The notes: generated by a model from the letters alone, not told the origin. A DNA stretch of 64,000 nt from Colwellia sp. C2M11 (GCF_018860915.1 NZ_JAHKQD010000010.1:1-64000); one strand, 5' to 3'. Shown: positions 36,805-46,427, counted from the stretch's first letter. Translations and numbers: made by a program.

Positions 36805-36848
36805 AAAGGAAGTCCTTCAATAATATAATAAGAATATTTAGTAAAAAA

Positions 36849-37649
36849 TTAAGATAGCAGAAACTCTTTAACGAATCGACTACCGAAGTATGACAAAGTT
36901 AATAACGTACTAGCCGTAACCATAAGTACTAATATACGATGACCTCGCCAGCCTTGTATATGGTGGCCAACTAAAATCACTGAGTACAATAGTAATGCTA
37001 GAAGAGATAGAACTGTTTTATGTATATTTGCTTTCGCGAAAAAGCCCTCTAAAAAAATGAAACCAATAAGCTCACTGGTGAATAAACAGATTGCGCCAAC
37101 AACTAAAATAGTAAATAGTTGTTTTTCGACTTGCATTAATGGAGGAAGATGCGCCACTGCCGTTAGGTTTTTTCTTTTTAATTTAAAGTTAATATAAGTT
37201 ACTTGGAAGGCATATAAAGTGGCAATAATTAAAATACAATAAGCAATTAAAGCGATACTTATATGGCTAATTAAAATAACTTTATTCGCCACTAATGGGA
37301 TTGATTCAGTGGTAGGAATAAAAGTTCTCACAAGCTGCCAAATACCTGCAAAACCGTAGATAACAGGAAGTAATAGATTTACCTTTACTCGTAATGCGAC
37401 AATTGAAATGGTGATAGTAATAATTAGGCTTACTAAAGAAATAACATTAGGGAGACTGAAGTTAATACCATTTTGGGTAAAAAATAATTGACTATCGTTA
37501 AACAAGTGAATAGTGATAGCTGTTGTTGCTAAGATTAACACTTGTCCAATGTTAGGTCCGTTAGGGTGAAATAAGCGAGATATAATTGCCATAGTGGCTA
37601 GCAAGTAGGCGATAAACGCCAAGCCTGAACCAATAACCTGAAAATCCAC
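36849..37649 (-). CDS. ypjD: CcsA/HemX-like inner-membrane protein YpjD
   Basis: 266 aa with about eight hydrophobic helices and conserved His (HLFNDSQLF, SHISIALIAYC, HKTVLSLLALLLYSVILVGHHIQGWRG). It belongs to the cytochrome-c-assembly/HemX-like family. E. coli YpjD was linked to YfjD in magnesium efflux. A Cu/Zn-type permease gene separates it from ffh here. Confidence 0.88.
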   Translation of the reverse strand: MDFQVIGSGLAFIAYLLATMAIISRLFHPNGPNIGQVLILATTAITIHLFNDSQLFFTQNGINFSLPNVISLVSLIITITISIVALRVKVNLLLPVIYGFAGIWQLVRTFIPTTESIPLVANKVILISHISIALIAYCILIIATLYAFQVTYINFKLKRKNLTAVAHLPPLMQVEKQLFTILVVGAICLFTSELIGFIFLEGFFAKANIHKTVLSLLALLLYSVILVGHHIQGWRGHRILVLMVTASTLLTLSYFGSRFVKEFLLS

Positions 37650-37750
37650 TAATTTAAACTCCTAAAGACACTAAATATAACTTCATTAATTCTATCAGAT
37701 AAAACGTTAACTACCATGACAATTATTACTTTGCTTGATTTAGATTAAAA

Positions 37751-38941
37751 TTAAAATATTAACTTTCGTAGTGGTTTAATTGCTAATAAGGCGATTAATG
37801 CCGCACAAGTTAAACCAAACCATTGTGGGAGCATTTCATGTGAATGCGCCATTTGATCAGTAATACTAATCGCAAAAAAACTCAAACTATAATCGAGTAT
37901 CAGGGCAAAACCAATAGCCGATAAAGCTACACCTAATAAATATCGTATTAAAACAGCGCTACCCATTTCACTTTTAATAACACCTAAAGTGGATATATTA
38001 GTAGCGGGTCCTGCCATCATAAATACTAATGCGGTACCGGGCGATAATCCTGCCATGATAAATCCTGCAGCAATAGGGGTGGAAGCTGTTGCACAAATAT
38101 ACATAGGAATTGATATCGCAATCATCAATAACATTGCGGGTAAACCGCTGCCATAACTAAGTAAAAATTCGTTGGGTAAAAAAGTACGAATAATAGTGGC
38201 AAAAACAAGTCCTACAACTAACCAAATAATAATGTCGTCAATTAATTGTGTTGATGCATAATAAACACCAGTTTTGGTTTTCTCAACAAAGCGCTTCGAT
38301 ATAAGAGGCTTTGCTGGTTCAGTAATCGTATCTATTGCTACAGTGGAAGAAGAGGGAGGTGTTGAACAGCAAGAGCTTGGTGTTGGTGTGAGACTTGCCT
38401 CCATTTTTTTACTACTACAGCAACTGCTTGTGATTGGTTTGGTTACAGGCTCTGGTTGCGCAAGGCTGGTACAGCAGCTTGTGTTCTTTTTATTTTCAGT
38501 GGTTGGTTTTTTTATTTTTTCATCTTTAATTGTTGCGACCAGTAAGCCGGTAATAATAGCAGACATGATTGCGGCCAACGGGCGATAAATGGCAAAAACA
38601 GGCCCGAGTAGCGCATAAGATACTGATACCGAGTCAATACCCGTTTCAGGTGTTGCTACTAAAAAAGACGCTGTTGCTGGCGCTGAAGCACCACTGCGCC
38701 TTAATTCAGCCGCTACAGGAATAACGCCACAAGAGCATAAAGGTAATGGCGCACCGATTAAGGCGGCTTTGACTACGGCTGATTTTCCTCTACCGAGATG
38801 TTTACTTAATATTTCACTTGGTACCCAAGCCTTCATTAAACCTGCTATTAATAAGCCCAGTAATAACCAAGGGCTTGCTTCGGCACTGAGGTCAATAAAA
38901 TTATTAATAAAATACGATAGGTGTTCCATAATTATAGCCAT
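37751..38941 (-). CDS. SO_0444-type Cu/Zn efflux permease (DUF318/ArsP-like)
   Basis: 396 aa. Two membrane halves are joined by a soluble loop. The first half has GAPLPLCSCGVIPVAAELRRSGAS, with a metal-binding-like CxCG; the second has PMYICATASTPIAAGFIMAGLSPG and AGPATNISTLGV. The loop (about residues 150-215) carries three Cys-Cys pairs in Ser-rich surroundings (TSCCTS, SSCCSSK, SSCCST), probable metal ligands. It is likely an inner-membrane exporter of soft metals. An in-frame ATG at 38929 (MEHLSYF) is an alternative start. Confidence 0.82.
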   Translation of the reverse strand: MAIIMEHLSYFINNFIDLSAEASPWLLLGLLIAGLMKAWVPSEILSKHLGRGKSAVVKAALIGAPLPLCSCGVIPVAAELRRSGASAPATASFLVATPETGIDSVSVSYALLGPVFAIYRPLAAIMSAIITGLLVATIKDEKIKKPTTENKKNTSCCTSLAQPEPVTKPITSSCCSSKKMEASLTPTPSSCCSTPPSSSTVAIDTITEPAKPLISKRFVEKTKTGVYYASTQLIDDIIIWLVVGLVFATIIRTFLPNEFLLSYGSGLPAMLLMIAISIPMYICATASTPIAAGFIMAGLSPGTALVFMMAGPATNISTLGVIKSEMGSAVLIRYLLGVALSAIGFALILDYSLSFFAISITDQMAHSHEMLPQWFGLTCAALIALLAIKPLRKLIF

Positions 38942-39126
38942 GAAAATTAAGATGAAATCGACAAGTTAGATTATATCACGCTTTTATCAATGGAGAAGTT
39001 TTCAATGGCTAGGTAGGCTTATATTAGAGGCAAATGATGCTGATCTCGACAATGATTTAATCACGGGTATAATAGCAGTATTAATTTTCACATTTTTCGC
39101 TATAAAGAGCGCTACTAGAGTTATTC
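38942..39126. other. Divergent promoter region permease / ffh
   Basis: 185 bp. A TATAAT lies at 39069 (GGGTATAATAGC), about 55 bp before the ffh ATG, and is a likely -10. No terminator needed or seen. Confidence 0.45.
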
Positions 39127-40512
39127 ATGTTTGAAAATCTTTCTGATCGATTGGGTAAAACCCTTAAAAATATTAGTGGCCGTGGTCGCTTAACCGAAGA
39201 TAATATAAAAGATACATTACGCGAAGTTCGCATGGCTTTACTTGAAGCCGATGTCGCGTTACCTGTTATCAGAGAATTTGTTGCTAAAGTTAAAGAACAA
39301 GCTGTAGGTGTTGATGTTTCTAAAAGCCTTACGCCTGGGCAAGTATTCGTTAAAATTGTTCAAAAAGAACTTGAACTTGCCATGGGTGGCATTAATGAAA
39401 ACCTAAATTTAAAAGCGGCGCCACCTGCTATTGTTTTAATGGCTGGTTTACAAGGTGCGGGTAAAACAACCTCTGTTGCTAAATTAGCAAAATTTTTAAC
39501 AGAACGTGAAAAGAAAAAAGTACTGGTAGTAAGTGCCGATGTATATCGCCCAGCAGCTATTAAACAGCTTGAAACATTAGCGACAGAAATAAATGTTGGC
39601 TTCTTTCCAAGTGATATTACACAAAAACCTATTAGTATCGCTAATGCGGCGATAGATCACGCTAAGAAAAACTTTTTTGATGTTGTTATTGTCGATACGG
39701 CAGGTCGTTTACATGTAGATGAAAGCATGATGGACGAAATCAAAGCACTTCATGCGGCGATTAATCCAATTGAAACATTATTTACTGTTGATGCAATGAC
39801 CGGGCAAGATGCAGCGAATACGGCTAAAGCGTTTAATGATGCCTTACCATTAACAGGTGTTATTTTAACCAAAACGGATGGTGATGCTCGCGGAGGTGCA
39901 GCGTTATCTATTCGTCATATTACTGGCAAACCTATTAAATTTATGGGTGTTGGTGAGAAAATTGAAGCGTTAGAGCCATTTCATCCAGATAGAATAGCTT
40001 CTCGCATATTAGGAATGGGCGATGTTCTATCACTAATAGAAGAAGTTGAACAAAAGGTTGATAAAAAGAAAGCAGAACAATTAGCGAAAAAAGTTAAAAG
40101 TGGTAAAGGCTTTAGTTTAGAAGATTTCCGTGACCAACTTGTGCAAATGAAAAGCATGGGTGGCATGATGGGAATGATGGATAAATTACCTGGTATGGGT
40201 AATATGTCTGATAAGATCAAAGATCAAATGGATGATAAGCTAACCATTCGTATGGAAGCTATTATTAATTCAATGACACCAGGCGAGCGTGAACGTCCTG
40301 ATATTATTAAAGGTTCTCGTAAGCGTCGTATTGCAGCAGGTTCAGGTACACAAATTCAAGATGTAAATAAGTTGCTTAAACAGTTTACGCAAATGCAAAA
40401 AATGATGAAAAAAGTATCAGGTAAAGGCGGCATGAAGAAAATGATGCGGTCAATGCAAGGTATGATGCCACCAGGCGGTATGGGCGGTGGCGGCGGTATG
40501 TTTGGCCGTTAA
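39127..40512 (+). CDS. ffh: Signal recognition particle protein Ffh
   Basis: 461 aa. The N domain is followed by the GTPase G domain (GLQGAGKTTSVAKLAKFL, DVYRPAAIKQL, DTAGRLHVDE, TKTDGDARGGAAL) and a Met-rich M domain (MGGMMGMMDKLPGMG … MGGGGGMFGR) that binds signal peptides and 4.5S RNA. It targets nascent membrane proteins to the translocon. In many relatives rpsP-rimM-trmD-rplS follow; here a terminator and unrelated genes follow. Confidence 0.97.
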   Translation: MFENLSDRLGKTLKNISGRGRLTEDNIKDTLREVRMALLEADVALPVIREFVAKVKEQAVGVDVSKSLTPGQVFVKIVQKELELAMGGINENLNLKAAPPAIVLMAGLQGAGKTTSVAKLAKFLTEREKKKVLVVSADVYRPAAIKQLETLATEINVGFFPSDITQKPISIANAAIDHAKKNFFDVVIVDTAGRLHVDESMMDEIKALHAAINPIETLFTVDAMTGQDAANTAKAFNDALPLTGVILTKTDGDARGGAALSIRHITGKPIKFMGVGEKIEALEPFHPDRIASRILGMGDVLSLIEEVEQKVDKKKAEQLAKKVKSGKGFSLEDFRDQLVQMKSMGGMMGMMDKLPGMGNMSDKIKDQMDDKLTIRMEAIINSMTPGERERPDIIKGSRKRRIAAGSGTQIQDVNKLLKQFTQMQKMMKKVSGKGGMKKMMRSMQGMMPPGGMGGGGGMFGR

Positions 40513-40561
40513 TTACACAGTTTTATTTACCGTAAACCTTCCTCGTATACTCGTTAAAGAG

Positions 40562-40596
40562 CAGCATAAAATTATAAATGATTTTATGCTGTTTTA
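40562..40596 (+). terminator. ffh terminator
   Basis: Stem CAGCATAAAAT / ATTTTATGCTG with an 8-nt loop and T4, 50 bp after the ffh stop. Confidence 0.85.
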
Positions 40597-40860
40597 TAAA
40601 AAAAATTGATTATAACCAATAAATTATTGTGTTTGATTCTTATCTATAACTGATTACAATGCGCCTCATCGTAAACTTTATTTCTGCAAAAAATGAAACA
40701 AAAAAAAAGAAGTGTTGATGGAATTGTTATTTTATTTTTACTACTATGCTTGTTTATTTCATCCCTCGCAATGATGTAGAATAAAGCAGCTGAGTATCCA
40801 GCGACTATTAGATAATATATCTAATATTCCATGACCCGTTAAGGCATCTTATATATCACT
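40597..40860. other. Intergenic region ffh / mscS
   Basis: 264 bp. Contains a possible 28-codon membrane peptide (40693-40779); otherwise no signal seen. Confidence 0.4.
40693..40779 (+). CDS. Possible 28-residue single-helix membrane peptide
   Basis: The frame reads a basic start (MKQKKRSVDG) and one hydrophobic helix (IVILFLLLCLFISSLAMM), the build of bacterial small membrane proteins. No clear ribosome binding site and no neighbour to support it. In AT-rich DNA such frames also arise by chance. Confidence 0.3.
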   Translation: MKQKKRSVDGIVILFLLLCLFISSLAMM

Positions 40861-41727
40861 ATGAATGAGTTTTTTTCTACATTTAATTTATCTACATTGC
40901 ATGCGTTAATTTTTGACAATAAATTTGTTTTCACAGTGGTTTTATTTTTGATGTTTTTTCTTTTGAAAAAATTATTAATTAAAACGATTAAGCATAAATC
41001 TAAAAGTGATAAAAGCGATAAGAAAATAAAAATTAATATGGTAAATAATATATTTACTTTATTAATTATAGTGGCCCTTTTTAATACTTGGTCACATGAA
41101 ATTCAAAAGTTCGCTTTTTCTATTGCGGCTTTCGTTGTCGCCATTGTGCTAGCAACAAGAGAATTCATTCAATGTTTTATCGGTTTTCTTTATCTTATTT
41201 CTAGTCGGCCTTTTCGAATTGGTGATTGGATACAAATAGGTAATTATTTTGGTGAAGTCCATTCTACTGATTGGGCGAAGTTAACATTATTGGAAGTTAA
41301 CAAAGATGATTACCAATATACGGGTAAAACCTTGTATTTACCTAATAGTTTAATGGTAACGTCAGTAATAAAGAATCTGAACTTTTTAAAGCGTTATGCT
41401 ATGCATCATTTTACGATTGTAAGAGATGATAGTGTTAATCCTTTTGAGTTTATTGAGCAGTTAAATGAGAAAGCTAATTTATATTGTGATGATTTTAAAG
41501 ATGTCGCTATTCGTTATAACCAGCTAATAGAAAACCGTCTTGAAATTAATATTGCGGGACCTGAGCCTCATATTCAAATTGCAACATCAGAAATTGGTGA
41601 TACTGAAGTCCTTTTCACTATCTTCTGTCCCACTGAGCAAGCCTTAGAGATAGAGCAGAAACTAACACAAGATTTTATGTACTTGTGGTTTGAACAAAAA
41701 AGTCTAGCCTTAGTCTCTAAAGATTAA
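40861..41727 (+). CDS. MscS-family mechanosensitive channel
   Basis: 288 aa. Three hydrophobic helices lead to the MscS beta domain with SSRPFRIGDWIQIGNYFGEVHSTDWAKLTLLE and LYLPNSLMVTSVIKNLNF, then the alpha/beta tail. The channel releases solutes on osmotic downshift. It is convergent with a second, more classical MscS gene; the pore helix here is less Gly/Ala-rich than in E. coli MscS. Confidence 0.85.
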   Translation: MNEFFSTFNLSTLHALIFDNKFVFTVVLFLMFFLLKKLLIKTIKHKSKSDKSDKKIKINMVNNIFTLLIIVALFNTWSHEIQKFAFSIAAFVVAIVLATREFIQCFIGFLYLISSRPFRIGDWIQIGNYFGEVHSTDWAKLTLLEVNKDDYQYTGKTLYLPNSLMVTSVIKNLNFLKRYAMHHFTIVRDDSVNPFEFIEQLNEKANLYCDDFKDVAIRYNQLIENRLEINIAGPEPHIQIATSEIGDTEVLFTIFCPTEQALEIEQKLTQDFMYLWFEQKSLALVSKD

Positions 41728-41735
41728 ACTTAATC

Positions 41736-41779
41736 CGTATCATTATGTTGGTTCCATGCAGAACTAACACAATGATACG
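41736..41779. terminator. Long hairpin between convergent mscS genes
   Basis: CGTATCATT pairs with AATGATACG, and the helix continues inward (TGTT/AACA, GTTC/GAAC) with few mismatches to a ~6-nt loop. T-runs are short on both sides. Probably a shared terminator. Confidence 0.5.
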
Positions 41780-41794
41780 CAGATAGTAAGTTAA

Positions 41795-42676
41795 CTATAG
41801 TTTTAGCTTACTTTCTTCAGGTGGGAGTATGGTTATTGAACCGTCTAAGTGGACATCTCTTTGTGGGTAAGCCACGACAATATTATGTTCTTCAAATAAT
41901 TCTGCTAAACGAAACCTAACATTACTTCTTGCTCTTCTTAAGCCGCCTTCAACATTAGAATTAATCCAAAAGTTAATATCAAAAATTAGCGCATTATCAC
42001 CAAAGTCTTCAAAGGTTACTGAAGGGTTGGGAGTTGATAATATTTCTTCTTGTTCAACTGTGGCTTGTAATATTAAGTCAGCTACTTGTTTAACTGGTGA
42101 GCCATATGCCACGCCCACTCTGACCGTTGTTCGTACTAATCGATCGACAAGGGTCCAGTTGATAACCGTATTTTCTATTAATTTACTGTTCGGGATTAGC
42201 ATATGAACCCCATCGACACGTTTAATGCGAGTTGAACGAGTGTTAATTTCTTCAACAATCCCTTTTGCATCTTCAATTTCTAAAAAATCACCAATACGAA
42301 TTGGGCGTTCCCACATGAGGATCCAACCACTAATAAAATTATTAATAATATTTTGTGCGCCAAAACCAAAACCTATCGCAATAGCTCCGGATAAGAAAGC
42401 AAATGCAGTGATAGGCACATTAATAAGATCCAAAATAGTAATAATTATTATCGTTATTGCAATAATATAAAATATTCGTCTCAATAAATGAATGATATTA
42501 GGATCAGTGTGTTGTGTTGTTAATTGTTTGGTTATTCTTTTTACAAACCATTTTGTTAAATAAACGCCTATTATCAGTAATAATGGGATTAATAAAATAT
42601 CTCCCATAGTAATTGGCTGATTTTCAATTGAAATAATGGATGTATTGAGAAAAGCTACAATTTTTTCAAATGTCAT
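41795..42676 (-). CDS. MscS-family small-conductance mechanosensitive channel
   Basis: 293 aa. Membrane helices are followed by the Gly/Ala-rich pore (AFAFLSGAIAIGFGFGAQNIINNFISG) and beta-domain motifs ERPIRIGDFLEIEDAKGIVEEINTRSTRIK and VHMLIPNSKLIENTVINW. It lies 49 bp downstream of rimB in the same direction, last gene of the rimK operon, so it may be co-regulated with ribosome modification. Confidence 0.9.
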   Translation of the reverse strand: MTFEKIVAFLNTSIISIENQPITMGDILLIPLLLIIGVYLTKWFVKRITKQLTTQHTDPNIIHLLRRIFYIIAITIIIITILDLINVPITAFAFLSGAIAIGFGFGAQNIINNFISGWILMWERPIRIGDFLEIEDAKGIVEEINTRSTRIKRVDGVHMLIPNSKLIENTVINWTLVDRLVRTTVRVGVAYGSPVKQVADLILQATVEQEEILSTPNPSVTFEDFGDNALIFDINFWINSNVEGGLRRARSNVRFRLAELFEEHNIVVAYPQRDVHLDGSITILPPEESKLKL

Positions 42677-42725
42677 TATTTGTTACTCTTTGTTGTATAA
42701 CCTACATAGCGCATTAATGATGTTG

Positions 42726-43154
42726 TTATGAGTGAATAAAAACTTTAGACGGATCAACCAAAAAGCGTTTACCAATGGCTTCTCTGCCAAAAAGCATTAA
42801 ATAACTCATATCTGAACGATCAGTTAAGGTGATTTCTATTGGCCATGTTTCTGTGCCAAGCGTTACTGTTGTTTCTATTACATATCGTTGTTCAGCCGTA
42901 CCATTCGACGATTTTATCTTTCTAATATCGCTTATTGGTGCGGTACAGTTCACAATACTATTAACATTATGTGCATCAGGGTGAATGTCAAAGGTGACGC
43001 ATTTTTTGCCGTTTTTAACTATCTTCGTTATATTATCTACATGTAGTGATGATGTTTTAGCACCAGTGTCGACCCTAACTTGTAAATCATTAATTGCAAG
43101 TTCGGGTAATGCAATTGACTCTAAGCGGCCAATAATTGTTTTGTTGTTACTCAT
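42726..43154 (-). CDS. rimB: RimB-type ATP-dependent zinc protease / retropepsin-like protein
   Basis: 142 aa from ATG 43154 with GAGGG 5-6 nt upstream. It has the retropepsin-like catalytic triplet VDTGAKTSSLHVD and later LMLFGREAIGKRFLVDPSK, matching the DUF785/Zn_protease family called RimB in Pseudomonas, where it works with RimK. It starts 8 bp after the stop of the aspartoacylase-family gene; tight operon. Confidence 0.82.
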   Translation of the reverse strand: MSNNKTIIGRLESIALPELAINDLQVRVDTGAKTSSLHVDNITKIVKNGKKCVTFDIHPDAHNVNSIVNCTAPISDIRKIKSSNGTAEQRYVIETTVTLGTETWPIEITLTDRSDMSYLMLFGREAIGKRFLVDPSKVFIHS

Positions 43155-43162
43155 CTTAACCC

Positions 43163-44188
43163 TCAATTCGTTCCATTGTTTTCTGGTAATAATAATTCTT
43201 GAACATTTTCAATTTGTTCAGCTATATCTTCATCATCTTCACTGAAGTAAGCAATATGGAACATGGCTTCACCTTCTTGTACAAGAGGAATGTTTTGTTT
43301 TCCAATTAGGATCCCTGAACGTGTTGCTTTAACAGCATCAATAACTTCACCGTAAGGGCTACCAATTTCAGCTAATATTTGACCTTTAGTGATTTGGTCA
43401 CCTAAATTCACTATGTTGTGCACAATACCACTGGCATTGGCTCTAACCCATTGACTACCGTTAGCAATAAAAGGGGCTAATCTTTTCTTTTTAGAAAGAG
43501 ACTTTCTTGTCATTCCTAAGTGTTGTAGAACATTTAAAATGCCTTTCATACCTGCTCTTATTGAAAACTCATCAAAACGCAGCGCTTCACCGGCTTCGTA
43601 TAATAAAATTTTAGTTTTATTTTTAACGGCGGATTCACGTAGTGAGCCATCCACTAAATTAGAGTTAAGTATTACTGGTACGCCAAACACTTCTGCTAAT
43701 TCTTTGGTTTCAATATCAGACATATCTGCTCTGATTTGTGGTAAATTTGAACGATGAATAGCGCCTGTATGCAAATCAATACCATAATCACAATGTTTAA
43801 CAATTTCATTCAGAAAAATATAGGCAACTCTGCCGGCTAAGGAGCCTTTCGCTGAGCCAGGAAAGCAGCGATTAAGATCGCGGCGATCTGGCATATAGCG
43901 ACTTTGATTCACCACGCCATAAACATTTACCATTGGTACAGCGATAACCGTACCTTTGATTATTTTAAATTTTTTCTGCTTAATTAAGCGTCGAATAATT
44001 TCAATGCCGTTAAGTTCATCTCCATGCACTGCTGCACTTACAAAAATAGTAGGGCCTGGTTTTTTCGAACGTATAATATGTACCGGCAAAGATACGTTGG
44101 CATCGGTGTATAACTTAGCAACGGGTAATTCAATTTTTCTTTGTTCGCCTGGTAATATATCAAATTCACCTATTCGTAGTTTTTCCAT
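43163..44188 (-). CDS. Succinylglutamate desuccinylase/aspartoacylase-family zinc hydrolase
   Basis: 341 aa of M14-like fold. Zinc ligands are in VHGDELNGIE (His, Glu) and in DLHTG (His). Also visible are PDRRDLNRCFPG and a C-terminal barrel-sandwich-like part (SGIVHNIVNLGDQITKGQILAEIGSP). The substrate is unknown. Its place between rimK and rimB suggests action on glutamyl or related amide bonds made by RimK, which is inference. Confidence 0.85.
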   Translation of the reverse strand: MEKLRIGEFDILPGEQRKIELPVAKLYTDANVSLPVHIIRSKKPGPTIFVSAAVHGDELNGIEIIRRLIKQKKFKIIKGTVIAVPMVNVYGVVNQSRYMPDRRDLNRCFPGSAKGSLAGRVAYIFLNEIVKHCDYGIDLHTGAIHRSNLPQIRADMSDIETKELAEVFGVPVILNSNLVDGSLRESAVKNKTKILLYEAGEALRFDEFSIRAGMKGILNVLQHLGMTRKSLSKKKRLAPFIANGSQWVRANASGIVHNIVNLGDQITKGQILAEIGSPYGEVIDAVKATRSGILIGKQNIPLVQEGEAMFHIAYFSEDDEDIAEQIENVQELLLPENNGTN

Positions 44189-44199
44189 AGTCGCCTCTA

Positions 44200-45105
44200 T
44201 TAACCTTTGCCACGTGTTTGTGTTCTATTTGGCTTCGCATTTTTTTCTAAAAATTCAAAGACCATACCTGCAACATTTTTACCTGTTGCAGTTTCAATGC
44301 CTTCTAGGCCTGGAGATGAGTTAACTTCCATTACCATTGGGCCACTTTGTGAGCGAAGTAAATCAACGCCACATAAATTTAATCCCATTGCTTTAGCGGC
44401 ATTAACGGCTGTTTCACGTTCTGCTCTTGATAATTTAACCACTTCAGCGCTACCACCACGATGTAAGTTAGAGCGAAATTCACCTTCAGCACCTTGTCGT
44501 TTCATTGCTGCTACAACTTTACCGCCAATAACTAAGCAACGAATGTCAGCACCACCAGCTTCTTTGACAAATTCTTGCACTAAAATATTGGCTTTTAAGC
44601 CCATAAAAGCTTCGATAATAGCTTCAGCTGCTTTAGCGGTATCAGCAAGAACAACGCCAATGCCTTGCGTACCTTCTAATAATTTAATAACAACAGGTGC
44701 ACCACCTACATTTTTAATTAAATCTTTAATGTTATCAGGTTTACTTGCAAAGCCTGTACGTGGTAAGCCAATACCTTTGCGAGATAACAACTGTAATGAG
44801 CGTAATTTATCGCGTGAACGGCTAATAGCAACTGATTCATTAATATTAAATGTGCCCATCATTTCAAATTGTCGTGCAACAGCGGTACCATAGAAGGTTA
44901 CTGAAGCGCCAATGCGTGGAATAATTGCATCGTACATAGGCAATTCTTTACCATGGTAACGCACTGTTGAGCGGCTACTAGTAATATCCATATAACAGTG
45001 TAGAGTATCAATAATATCAACTTCATGACCCATAGCTTCACCAGCTTCTTTTAAGCGTCGAGTAGAATATAATTTTGGGTTTCTGGATAAAATGGCAATT
45101 TTCAT
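44200..45105 (-). CDS. rimK: RimK, alpha-L-glutamate ligase (ATP-grasp)
   Basis: 301 aa, E. coli RimK length. ATP-grasp motifs are [60 protein letters not shown] and the metal-binding end [14 protein letters not shown]. RimK adds glutamates to the C-terminus of ribosomal protein S6. First gene of a four-gene operon (gaps 11, 8 and 49 bp) with the aspartoacylase-like gene, rimB and mscS; the divergent LysR regulator may control it. Confidence 0.94.
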   Translation of the reverse strand: MKIAILSRNPKLYSTRRLKEAGEAMGHEVDIIDTLHCYMDITSSRSTVRYHGKELPMYDAIIPRIGASVTFYGTAVARQFEMMGTFNINESVAISRSRDKLRSLQLLSRKGIGLPRTGFASKPDNIKDLIKNVGGAPVVIKLLEGTQGIGVVLADTAKAAEAIIEAFMGLKANILVQEFVKEAGGADIRCLVIGGKVVAAMKRQGAEGEFRSNLHRGGSAEVVKLSRAERETAVNAAKAMGLNLCGVDLLRSQSGPMVMEVNSSPGLEGIETATGKNVAGMVFEFLEKNAKPNRTQTRGKG

Positions 45106-45252
45106 AATTTAAACCTTTGTTTATCACTCTTTCTTATTAAAAAGTGATGTAATAATTGTAGTGCAGTGTATAGTCAGACTGTTAAATAATAAAATGCTAT
45201 ATTTTGATGTGTTCAATCAAAAAAAGTGATTACAGGCGGTTTTGGAAATATA

Positions 45253-46101
45253 ATGAAAATTGAATTATTAAGAACGTTCCTTGAAGTGAGTCGAACGCTA
45301 CATTTTAGAATTGCGTCTGAAAACTTATTTATTACGCAATCAGCAGTAAGTGCGCGTATAAAATTATTGGAAGACGACTTAGGGGTTTTGTTGTTTGATC
45401 GCAGTCAAAAACATTTAAAAATAACGTCAGAAGGTCATCGATTAATTAAACATGCTAATGAACTTTTGTTTATGTGGCAGAAAGCTAAACAAGATGTTGG
45501 TATGTCTGAATATGATTCTCATCAGCTTGTTGTTGGTTCTATGATGTCAATATGGGATATAGTGTTACAAGATTGGCTAAAAAAAATTCATCGTAATATG
45601 GATGATGTTAGCTTGTTGACAAATACTTATTCACCCATTGAATTGCGCAAAAGTGTGCTTAGTCGCGTTATTGATATTGCTTTTCTGTTTGAACCTCCTT
45701 TTGTTGAAGATCTTATTACTGAAAAGGTAGCAAGTGTTCCTTTACATTTAGTGACAACTGAGCCACATGATTTGGATAACCTGACCTCATTAGAAAATTT
45801 TATTATGGTGGATTATGGTGATGCGCTTAATGCACAATATAGACGAGATTTTCAAGATATGACCCCAGCAAAACATTATATGAGTCAGCCGAGAATAGCG
45901 TTGAATTTTTTACTTGATGCGGGGGGAAGTGCATATTTACCAAGGCAAATGGCATTTGAATATATTGAAAAAAATCAGTTGTTTGTTGTTGAAAAGGCGC
46001 CAGTGTATTCACGAGAAGTTTTTGCGGCTTATTTAGCTAAAAGCCAGAAAAAAGATATTATTGAGCAAACGATTCAATTATTTCCTTATCTAAAAATTTA
46101 A
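45253..46101 (+). CDS. LysR-family regulator, HdfR-like
   Basis: 282 aa from ATG 45253 with TTGGAAA upstream; the frame is open 27 nt further up but without a good start. The DNA-binding part ELLRTFLEVSRTLHFRIASENLFITQSAVSARIKLLEDDLG is very like HdfR, a LysR protein that in E. coli acts on flhDC. It lies 147 bp from rimK in the opposite direction, so it may regulate that operon. Confidence 0.88.
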   Translation: MKIELLRTFLEVSRTLHFRIASENLFITQSAVSARIKLLEDDLGVLLFDRSQKHLKITSEGHRLIKHANELLFMWQKAKQDVGMSEYDSHQLVVGSMMSIWDIVLQDWLKKIHRNMDDVSLLTNTYSPIELRKSVLSRVIDIAFLFEPPFVEDLITEKVASVPLHLVTTEPHDLDNLTSLENFIMVDYGDALNAQYRRDFQDMTPAKHYMSQPRIALNFLLDAGGSAYLPRQMAFEYIEKNQLFVVEKAPVYSREVFAAYLAKSQKKDIIEQTIQLFPYLKI

Positions 46102-46105
46102 AAAA

Positions 46106-46155
46106 GACTCAAATTAAATAGATCACTTTTGTAAATGAGCTAAGTAATTTGAGTC
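46106..46155. terminator. Inverted repeat between convergent genes
   Basis: GACTCAAATTA (46106-46116) and TAATTTGAGTC (46145-46155), 11 bp perfect, 28-nt loop, five bases after the LysR stop. A-run upstream on the plus strand gives a T-run for minus-strand transcripts, so it probably ends the lipoprotein gene. Confidence 0.55.
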
Positions 46156-46178
46156 AATAAATCTTCTCATTGCATAAT

Positions 46179-46427
46179 CTATTCTTCAGTAGGAAGAGAG
46201 CTTATACGTTTATAAAAGCTAGTTTCTAACTCTTCATTAATACAATGTAATAAATATGTATTTAAGTTTTCTGACGCTACTTCTTCTAGCTCAGCATATT
46301 CCTTACATTCACTAAACAAGTTTTGTATGTAACTTTTTGGTGCGTCTTCTAATTCATTGTCGTTATCTTGGCTGCAAGCTATGTTGGTGAACAAAGTTAA
46401 CAATGTAAAAGCTACTATTTTTTTCAT
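46179..46427 (-). CDS. Small exported acidic protein, possible lipoprotein
   Basis: 82 aa from ATG 46427, with GAGAGAA before the start. A signal peptide ends at NIAC-S, a weak lipobox. The mature part is acidic (DNDNELEDAP, EEVASENL) with two further Cys. Not recognised as a known family. It lies 25 bp downstream of the 92-aa acidic protein gene, likely one transcript. Confidence 0.6.
   Translation of the reverse strand: MKKIVAFTLLTLFTNIACSQDNDNELEDAPKSYIQNLFSECKEYAELEEVASENLNTYLLHCINEELETSFYKRISSLPTEE

Noticed and set aside
44207-44893. 228-codon frame opposite rimK
   Set aside because: Antisense frame, Ser/Pro/Thr-rich as expected from the complement; rimK is certain.
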